Shown piece after piece: positions 6,707-11,097 of a DNA stretch of 11,097 nucleotides (positions are counted from its first letter, which is position 1; the number at the start of each line of letters is the position of its first letter). A program made the position numbers and the translations under genes. This DNA comes from Verrucomicrobiota bacterium. GTDB lineage: Bacteria; Verrucomicrobiota; Verrucomicrobiia; Limisphaerales; UBA11358. The stretch covers positions 1 to 11,097 of the forward strand of contig JAJPKI010000273.1 of assembly GCA_021323835.1 (NCBI GenBank). The letters run 5' to 3'. The notes below the pieces were generated by a model. The model was not told the DNA's origin, searched no databases, and was given only the letters and a program-made list of their open reading frames with translations.

Positions 6707-6742
6707 GCGCACCAGCCGGAGCTTTAGCAAAGGCTGGTGCGC
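6707..6742. terminator. Strong stem-loop between convergent genes
   Basis: An 11-bp perfect stem, GCGCACCAGCC (6707-6717) with GGCTGGTGCGC (6732-6742), encloses a 14-base loop that can form a further two-base GC pairing. It starts 6 bases after the SRPBCC stop and lies downstream of the minus-strand exported-protein gene. Neither strand has a T tract after it. It may act as a bidirectional terminator or an mRNA 3'-end stabiliser. Confidence 0.55.
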
Positions 6743-6794
6743 AAATCCTTCATCATCGTGGTGATGCGGTTGGCAAGGGTGGGGTCATTCAAAA

Positions 6795-7487
6795 TTACGG
6801 TGCTTCAAATCTCCATGCACCGTCGCGATTTTTATCAGCATCTGGATCTTTTGGAAAAATTTGAAGTCCACTAACGCCCCAAGAAAGTTGCATCTTGATT
6901 CTTTTAATTCTCTCATCACCACGCATCGAGCCTTCCATTCTGAATTGGACATAACCGGCAAAGGGTTGGTTTGTTTCAAAAAAATTGGGTTGGCTTTTTA
7001 ATATCCACTTCACCGCTGCTTCTTCGTCATTACGCCACGGCACATCCATTTTTGAATATTCTGAAAATAATTGATCGTAGTCCCCGCTTGCGCTTTGTGG
7101 GACTTCAATCAAACCATGGTGCTTGTCGAGTGCTTGCCAAGAAGACCAATGCTTTTTGTCGGGGCTATATCGAACATAAAACGAACTGGGGTCAGATGGT
7201 TGTGAATCAATCTCTATTGTCACATATGCAGACCGTGCCGGACGCCAAGAAGTGCCGATTGCGACAGGAACGCTTTGGATCCAAAAATCTCGGTATTCAT
7301 TTGTTTGTCCATTGCCCCAGCCTAATCCATTAGTCGAAACCAAAAACTTATCCGGTTCCGACAAGACAGCATTTGTAATCACTACGGCTGGATTGGTAAA
7401 ACTGACGACAATTTCATTAAATCCAAAAATGACCGCATGCGAAGAAACTGAAATCAGCAGTGCAACGATGATTAACAGTTTTTTCAT
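6795..7487 (-). CDS. Exported protein of unknown function, translationally coupled to trpB
   Basis: This 230-residue protein begins with a clear Sec signal peptide: MKK, a hydrophobic core (LLIIVALLISVSS) and a probable cleavage after SHA at residue 18. It has no lipobox Cys, so it should be periplasmic or secreted. I do not recognise the mature part. It is rich in aromatic residues and beta-prone segments (for example YVTIEIDSQPSDPSSFYVRY at 88-107). It ends with DPDADKNRDG (214-223), a D-x-D-x-D-x-N-x-D-G pattern like calcium-binding loops of EF-hand or thrombospondin-3 type. Its ATG overlaps the trpB stop in the tetranucleotide ATGA (7484-7487), so it is probably cotranscribed and coupled, although an exported protein has no obvious job with tryptophan synthase. 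The coding sequence is visibly richer in A/T than trpB, hinting at a separate origin. The reading frame stays open upstream through trpB, but that part is an out-of-frame shadow. Confidence 0.82.
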   Translation of the reverse strand: MKKLLIIVALLISVSSHAVIFGFNEIVVSFTNPAVVITNAVLSEPDKFLVSTNGLGWGNGQTNEYRDFWIQSVPVAIGTSWRPARSAYVTIEIDSQPSDPSSFYVRYSPDKKHWSSWQALDKHHGLIEVPQSASGDYDQLFSEYSKMDVPWRNDEEAAVKWILKSQPNFFETNQPFAGYVQFRMEGSMRGDERIKRIKMQLSWGVSGLQIFPKDPDADKNRDGAWRFEAP

Positions 7488-8695
7488 TTCGGCATCTTCA
7501 ATTTCAACTTCGCCGCGACTTGTTCCACGTCTTTGTCGCCGCGACCGGACAGGTTCACGATGATGAGCGCGTCCTTGCCCATTTTCGGCGCGCGCACGAT
7601 GCATTCGGCCACGGCGTGCGAGCTTTCCAACGCGGGAATGATGCCTTCCAGCCGCGCGAGTTTCATGAAGGCGTCGAGCGCCGCGTCGTCTTTGGCGTAG
7701 GTGTATGTCACGCGCTTGTCGTCGTGCAACAGCGCGTGTTCCGGCCCCACGGCGGCGTAATCCAGCCCGGCGCTGACGCTGTGCGTGGATTGAATCTGGC
7801 CGACGTCGTCCTGCAAAATGTAACTGCGCGTGCCTTGCAACACGCCGAGCGAACCGCCTTGAAACCGCGCCGCGTGCTGCTCGGGCTTGATGCCGTGGCC
7901 GCCGGCTTCCACGCCGACCATTTGCACGCTCGTATCGCCGAGGAACGGATAAAAAAGTCCGATGGCGTTCGAACCGCCGCCGACGCACGCAATGAGCAAA
8001 TCTGGCAAACGCTTTTCCATTTCCAAAATTTGAGCGCGCGCTTCGTCGCCGATGACGCGCTGGAAATTCCGCACCATCACGGGATACGGATGCGCGCCGT
8101 AAGCCGTGCCGAGAATGTAATGCGTGCTGCGAATGTTCGTGACCCAGTCGCGCATGGCTTCGTTGACGGCTTCTTTCAAGGTCTTTTGTCCCGCGTGAAC
8201 CGGCACGACGTCCGCGCCGAGCATTTTCATACGATACACGTTCAGCTCCTGTCGCTGGCAATCCACCGCGCCCATGTAAATGACGCATTTCATCCCGAAC
8301 ATCGCGGCGACGGTCGCAGTGGCGACGCCGTGCTGGCCCGCGCCGGTTTCGGCGATGATGCGCGTCTTGCCCATGCGCTTGGCCAAAAGAATTTGGCCCA
8401 TCGCATTATTGATTTTGTGCGCGCCGGTGTGATTCAAATCCTCGCGTTTGAGATAAATTTTTGCGCCGCCCAAATCTTTGGTGAGACGCTCGGCAAAATA
8501 AAGCGGCGTGGGACGTCCGATAAATTCTGTGAGGTAATACGAAAGTTCGCGCTGAAATTCCGGGTCGTGTTGCGCGCGGAAATATTCCTCTTCAAGCTCT
8601 TTCAGCGGATGCATCAACGTCTCGGGCACGTAACGTCCGCCGTAGGGACCGAAATGGCCTTGGGCATCGGGCGATTTTTCTGCGACTGCGCTCAT
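7484..8695 (-). CDS. trpB: Tryptophan synthase beta chain
   Basis: This 403-residue PLP enzyme condenses indole with L-serine to give L-tryptophan, normally in an alpha2-beta2 complex with TrpA, in the cytoplasm. Visible features are GHFGPYGGRYVPETL (13-27), EFIGRPTPLYFAERL (57-71), HTGAHKINNA (89-98) with the PLP-lysine Lys94, AETGAGQHG (115-123) with the catalytic-type glutamate, the phosphate-cradle CVGGGSNAIG (237-246), GVEAGGHG (261-268) and NLSGRGDKD (381-389). Length fits the TrpB1 type. ATG at 8695 gives the family N-terminus; the frame stays open to about 8890, but that stretch overlaps the HAD gene and is unlike TrpB. It lies 40 bases downstream of the HAD gene and overlaps the next gene by 4 bases. 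trpA is not present in the window where it commonly follows. Confidence 0.98.
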   Translation of the reverse strand: MSAVAEKSPDAQGHFGPYGGRYVPETLMHPLKELEEEYFRAQHDPEFQRELSYYLTEFIGRPTPLYFAERLTKDLGGAKIYLKREDLNHTGAHKINNAMGQILLAKRMGKTRIIAETGAGQHGVATATVAAMFGMKCVIYMGAVDCQRQELNVYRMKMLGADVVPVHAGQKTLKEAVNEAMRDWVTNIRSTHYILGTAYGAHPYPVMVRNFQRVIGDEARAQILEMEKRLPDLLIACVGGGSNAIGLFYPFLGDTSVQMVGVEAGGHGIKPEQHAARFQGGSLGVLQGTRSYILQDDVGQIQSTHSVSAGLDYAAVGPEHALLHDDKRVTYTYAKDDAALDAFMKLARLEGIIPALESSHAVAECIVRAPKMGKDALIIVNLSGRGDKDVEQVAAKLKLKMPK

Positions 8696-8735
8696 GCTTG
8701 CAGTTTCGCGCAAAAATGCTGGTAGCGCAAAACGA

Positions 8736-9431
8736 TTATTTAGCCAGCCATGCTGGCAATTCTTCCAGCGACGCAATCTCATGCGTGATTTGCGGACTTG
8801 TCGGCCGCGGCTTTTTTTCAGGATTATACCAACAGGTATCAATTCCATATTGCGCCGCACCTTGAATGTCCGAATTCCAACTATCACCAATCATCAAGAC
8901 TTCGTGTTTGGCGGGATTTCCCGTGCGCGCAAATGCCACGTCGAAATATTCCTGCGCCGGTTTGGCAAAACCAATTTCTTCAGAGACGACAATTTCCGAA
9001 ACGTAATCGCGGATGACGGAGCGCTCTAATCGGCTGCGTTGAACGCGTTTCAGTCCATTCGTCAAAATCGCGATGCGATATTTGCGATGAAGAATTTTCA
9101 ACAACTCAACCGCGCCATCAATCAATTCAGGACACGCGCCGAGATATTGCAGATAAATTTCGCCGAACGGTTCCGGCTCGTGTTTTACGCCCGCGATTTC
9201 CAACAGCAATTCAAACCGGCGCACCTTCAATTCATCAGGCGTCACCTGTCGTTGCTCAAGCGCGTGCCATAATTCCGCATTGATTTGTCGGAACGCTTCG
9301 AGGTGGGAAATGTCGTAAGCAATTTTGTGATGTAGAAAAACCTGTTCCAGCGCGATGGCTTGAGATTTTTCGAAATCGAACAGCGTGCCGTCGGCGTCGA
9401 AGAAGAGCCATTGATAATTTCGCGCAGCCAT
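8736..9431 (-). CDS. HAD-superfamily hydrolase, YjjG-type (noncanonical pyrimidine nucleotidase)
   Basis: This 231-residue haloacid-dehalogenase phosphatase has all four motifs. Motif I is FFDADGTL (10-17), with nucleophile Asp12 and acid/base Asp14. Motif II is LTNG (123-126). Motif III is Lys157 in GFAKP. Motif IV is IGDSWNSDI (181-189), with Asp183 and Asp188 for magnesium. A helical cap lies at about 20-95. The arrangement LTNGLKRVQRSRL, then EEIGFAKPAQEYFD, then IGDSWNSDIQGA closely follows YjjG, a housecleaning 5'-nucleotidase that removes noncanonical pyrimidine nucleotides. That specific substrate is inferred from similarity. ATG at 9431 is 21 bases past the stop of the LOG-type gene, and trpB follows 40 bases later, suggesting one transcript. 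No obvious Shine-Dalgarno site. Confidence 0.93.
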   Translation of the reverse strand: MAARNYQWLFFDADGTLFDFEKSQAIALEQVFLHHKIAYDISHLEAFRQINAELWHALEQRQVTPDELKVRRFELLLEIAGVKHEPEPFGEIYLQYLGACPELIDGAVELLKILHRKYRIAILTNGLKRVQRSRLERSVIRDYVSEIVVSEEIGFAKPAQEYFDVAFARTGNPAKHEVLMIGDSWNSDIQGAAQYGIDTCWYNPEKKPRPTSPQITHEIASLEELPAWLAK

Positions 9432-9452
9432 GCGCCATTTTGCCTGAAGGAA

Positions 9453-10028
9453 TTATTTAATCCACTTCGTTTCGTTCGGCGGCTGGAATGCGCGCAATCG
9501 CTGCAACATTTTCTCCGCGTCGTCTTCGACAATCACCAACTCGCGATGCTTTGGGCGGATAAAACCTTCGCTCGTGGTGTGGTCGAGAAATTCGAGCATC
9601 GGGCGATAAAAGCCCGCGGTGTTCAGCAGGCCGAACGGTTTCTGATGCCAGCCGAGCTGGCTCCACGCGAGGATTTCGAAAAATTCCTCGAACGTTCCGT
9701 AGCCGCCGGGCAACGCGATGAACGCGTCGGACAATTCGGCAATCAACGCCTTGCGTTCGTGCATATTTTTCACGACGCGCAGGTCGGGCAATTTTTCGTG
9801 GACGACTTCCTTGATGACGAGCTTCTCGGGAATCACGCCGATGACGTGGCCGCCGTGTTTCAAAACCGCGTCGGCGACGATGCCCATCAAGCCGACCATG
9901 CCGCCGCCGTAAACGAGCTCAATCGCGTTGCGCGCGAGCAATTCGCCGAGCGCGTGCGCCGCCGTCGCGTATTCGGGACGCGCGCCTTTGTTCGAGCCGC
10001 AATAGACGGCGATGCGTTTGATTTGCAT
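9453..10028 (-). CDS. LOG-family protein (TIGR00730; cytokinin riboside 5'-monophosphate phosphoribohydrolase-like)
   Basis: This 191-residue Rossmann-like protein was formerly labelled a lysine decarboxylase. It starts MQIKRIAVYCGSNKG, carries the nucleotide-binding loop YGGGMVGLMG (40-49), the MHERK motif (89-93) and the catalytic P-G-G-x-G-T-x-x-E motif at 107-115 (PGGYGTFEE). LOG enzymes hydrolyse N6-modified AMP (or AMP itself) to the free base and ribose 5-phosphate. In bacteria without cytokinin signalling, a nucleotide salvage or housecleaning role is plausible and fits the nucleotidase next door. ATG at 10028 is selected because it gives the family N-terminus; an in-frame start at 10061 would add 11 basic residues. 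It appears to be the first gene of the minus-strand cluster leading to trpB. The promoter would fall in or near the repeat sequence upstream. Confidence 0.93.
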   Translation of the reverse strand: MQIKRIAVYCGSNKGARPEYATAAHALGELLARNAIELVYGGGMVGLMGIVADAVLKHGGHVIGVIPEKLVIKEVVHEKLPDLRVVKNMHERKALIAELSDAFIALPGGYGTFEEFFEILAWSQLGWHQKPFGLLNTAGFYRPMLEFLDHTTSEGFIRPKHRELVIVEDDAEKMLQRLRAFQPPNETKWIK

Positions 10029-10070
10029 TTCTGATTTTCGCGGAAAGCGCGAACGGCTCAAAGGAATTTA

Positions 10071-10154
10071 TTTAACCGCGAAATTTTTGGCCGCGAAAGA
10101 ACGCAGAGAAACACAAAAGTAAAAATCTTTGCGCTCTTTGTGTTCCTTTGTGGC
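10071..10154. repeat. Intergenic inverted-repeat element (left copy)
   Basis: The unit TTTAACCGCG (10071-10080) is followed by an imperfect hairpin, with arms about 10090-10118 (CCGCGAAAGAACGCAGAG then AACACAAAAG) and 10127-10154 (CTTTGCGCTCTTTGTGTTCC then TTTGTGGC). Such 'CGCAGAGAAACACAAAG / CTTTGTGTTCCTTTGTGGC' palindromes are, to my knowledge, common noncoding repeats in several bacterial phyla. It covers the region upstream of the LOG gene and reaches into the 5' end of the plus-strand membrane gene. A related copy lies in inverted orientation at 10731-10760. No transposase or target duplication is seen. Confidence 0.7.
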
Positions 10155-10722
10155 AATTCATTTTGCGCTTGTGTGGGTAAATGGTTTCGCAACACTTTTA
10201 TTTGTGGCCGCGCATATCACCATGCAAGACGACTTTCCGTGGTATTTTTATGCTTTCATGGTTGGATTTATTGCAGTTCTCATTTGGCTTGGTTATCGCG
10301 CTGGCGTTGCTGCTTGGATGCTCTTAAAGTTCGCTAAATTTCAGATGCGATTGCAAACTGGGCCACCGGCTAGTTTCTCTTTTGCAGTATGGAAGCTGGC
10401 CCTTTTTTGGATTGCGTTATTCTTTTTCGGAATCATTGGCACTCGGATTATTGTTCGCGCAAATTTTTGTTCATTTCAACGGCTTGATATTTCAGATTCT
10501 TCTGTCCAATTAAATTACGAATTGAAATTTATAAAACATGAATTGCCTTTGTCATCTGTCCGAAGCATTGAAATGGTGCCGTTCAAGCATCAAAGATTTG
10601 GATTAAAAATTACAACGGCAAATGGCGAGATTTATCGCAGCATGGATTCCGATGATGAAGCTGTAATTTCAGATTGCGGAAAACTCGTTGAAAATTTCAA
10701 AGCTTCAGTATCGTCACGATAA
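10150..10722 (+). CDS. Predicted membrane protein of unknown function
   Basis: The 190 residues (from GTG 10150) contain three hydrophobic segments: about 4-20 (FALVWVNGFATLLFVAA), 30-56 (FYAFMVGFIAVLIWLGYR) and 78-101 (LALFWIALFFFGIIGTRIIV). A soluble C-terminal domain of about 90 residues follows, with alternating strands (SSVQLNYELKFIKHELPLSS; VRSIEMVPFKHQRFGLKITT) and a final helix. This topology resembles bacterial membrane-anchored PH-like domain proteins, but I cannot assign a family. The start is uncertain: TTG 10129 and GTG 10150 lie inside the repeat, GTG 10171 is just past it, and ATG 10222 would remove the first helix. No Shine-Dalgarno site is visible. Codons are noticeably A/T-rich compared with the LOG and pntB genes on either side. 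The gene is bracketed by two inverted repeat copies. It could be a recently acquired or repeat-associated gene; expression is unproven. Confidence 0.6.
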   Translation: MAIHFALVWVNGFATLLFVAAHITMQDDFPWYFYAFMVGFIAVLIWLGYRAGVAAWMLLKFAKFQMRLQTGPPASFSFAVWKLALFWIALFFFGIIGTRIIVRANFCSFQRLDISDSSVQLNYELKFIKHELPLSSVRSIEMVPFKHQRFGLKITTANGEIYRSMDSDDEAVISDCGKLVENFKASVSSR

Positions 10723-10730
10723 ATATTTTT

Positions 10731-10760
10731 CCCCCGCGCCTCTGCGTCTCCGCGGTTAAA
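10731..10760. repeat. Intergenic inverted-repeat element (right partial copy)
   Basis: The reverse complement reads TTTAACCGCGGAGACGCAGA followed by GGCGCGGGGG. It shares TTTAACCGCG exactly with 10071-10080 and aligns CCGCGGAGACGCAGAG with CCGCGAAAGAACGCAGAG at 10091-10108. It lies between the membrane-protein stop and the pntB stop, in inverted orientation relative to the left copy. Confidence 0.65.
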
Positions 10761-10772
10761 AAAATTTGAAAA

Positions 10773-11097
10773 TTAATTCGCCTTCACCGCGGCGACGAGC
10801 GCGTTCAAGGAAGCTTTCGCGTCGCCGAACAACATGCGCGTGTTGTCTTTGTAGAACAAATGATTTTCGATGCCGGCAAAACCCGCGGCCATCGAGCGTT
10901 TCATCACGATGGTGGTCTTGCAACGGTCGGCTTCGATGATGGGCATGCCGTAAATCGGGCTGGTCTTTTCCTCGCGCGCGGCGGGATTCACCACGTCGTT
11001 TGCGCCGATGACGAGGCACACGTCCACGCGGTCCATCGAAGGATTGATCTGTTCCATTTCGATGAGCTGGTCGTAAGGAACGTTGGCTTCGGCGAGC
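10773..11097 (-). CDS. pntB: NAD(P) transhydrogenase subunit beta, C-terminal part (5' end beyond window)
   Basis: The minus strand is open from the right edge to a TAA at 10773-10775, giving the last 107 residues of PntB, domain III, which binds NADP(H) on the cytoplasmic face. The membrane-bound PntAB complex uses the proton gradient to drive hydride transfer from NADH to NADP+. Characteristic segments are LAEANVPYDQLIEMEQINPS, the nucleotide-binding VCLVIGANDVVNPAAREE, SPIYGMPIIEAD, CKTTIVMKRSMAAGFAGIEN, LFYKDN and MLFGDAKASLNALV ending in VKAN. These match the family closely through to the C-terminus. The membrane domain and start codon are outside the window, and pntA would be expected further right. 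No convincing terminator was seen after the stop, only the repeat. Confidence 0.96.
   Translation of the reverse strand, partial: LAEANVPYDQLIEMEQINPSMDRVDVCLVIGANDVVNPAAREEKTSPIYGMPIIEADRCKTTIVMKRSMAAGFAGIENHLFYKDNTRMLFGDAKASLNALVAAVKAN

Noticed and set aside
7488..8288. N-terminal extension of the exported protein through the trpB region
   Set aside because: The extension is the out-of-frame reading of trpB. The signal peptide beginning at 7487 marks the true start.
7520..8725. Long plus-strand open frame of about 400 codons opposite trpB
   Set aside because: It is the antisense shadow of trpB. The protein is rich in Arg, His, Phe and Val with no recognisable motif, while the minus strand encodes a textbook TrpB.
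8696..8890. In-frame N-terminal extension of trpB
   Set aside because: It overlaps the end of the HAD gene and does not resemble TrpB. MSAVAEKSPD with the GHFGPYGG motif is the normal start.
1..11097. tRNA, rRNA, riboswitch, CRISPR or transposase genes
   Set aside because: None found by eye on either strand. The only repeats are the paired intergenic elements near 10.1 and 10.7 kb and local hairpins. A covariance-model scan would be needed to exclude small structured RNAs.

Overview
The window looks like ordinary chromosome from a free-living, moderate-GC Gram-negative bacterium. The closest match I can recall is the Verrucomicrobia (Pedosphaera/Limisphaerales-like). This rests on protein style and the repeat type, not on a search, and no rRNA or other marker settles it. 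Shine-Dalgarno sites are mostly weak or absent, except before hsp20 and the SRPBCC gene. No tRNA, rRNA, CRISPR array or transposase gene was seen, and no gene-free stretch exceeds 300 bases.

Layout, left to right. At 1-905 (minus) is the N-terminal third or so of an AddB-like helicase/nuclease subunit, running off the left edge. Divergent from it is a class II fructose-bisphosphate aldolase (1054-2019, plus) closed by a UUCG-tetraloop terminator. Next come a small heat-shock protein (2241-2681, plus) with its own GAAA-loop terminator, purC (2822-3721, plus), and a large unrecognised protein with a Gly/Arg-rich N-terminal region (3808-5472, plus). Convergent with the last is a small DUF423/TMEM256-type membrane protein (5489-5857, minus). 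Divergent from that is a two-gene unit, an ArsR-type regulator plus an SRPBCC/AHSA1 protein (5939-6701, plus), with a clear promoter whose spacer holds a perfect 20-bp palindromic operator.

The right half is on the minus strand and reads leftward: a LOG-type lysine-decarboxylase-fold enzyme (9453-10028), a HAD phosphatase of the YjjG type (8736-9431), trpB (7484-8695), and an exported protein of unknown function (6795-7487) whose start codon overlaps the trpB stop as ATGA. The spacing fits one operon. An A/T-rich three-helix membrane protein (about 10150-10722, plus) follows, flanked by two copies of an inverted, MITE-like intergenic repeat. The C-terminal domain of pntB (10773-11097, minus) enters from the right edge.

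Most of the content is housekeeping: glycolysis/gluconeogenesis, purine and tryptophan synthesis, DNA repair, protein folding and NADPH balance. The less described items are the Gly/Arg-rich protein with what looks like an interrupted winged helix, the trpB-coupled exported protein, the repeat-bracketed membrane gene, and the regulatory sites before hsp20 and arsR. I see no convincing new multi-gene system.
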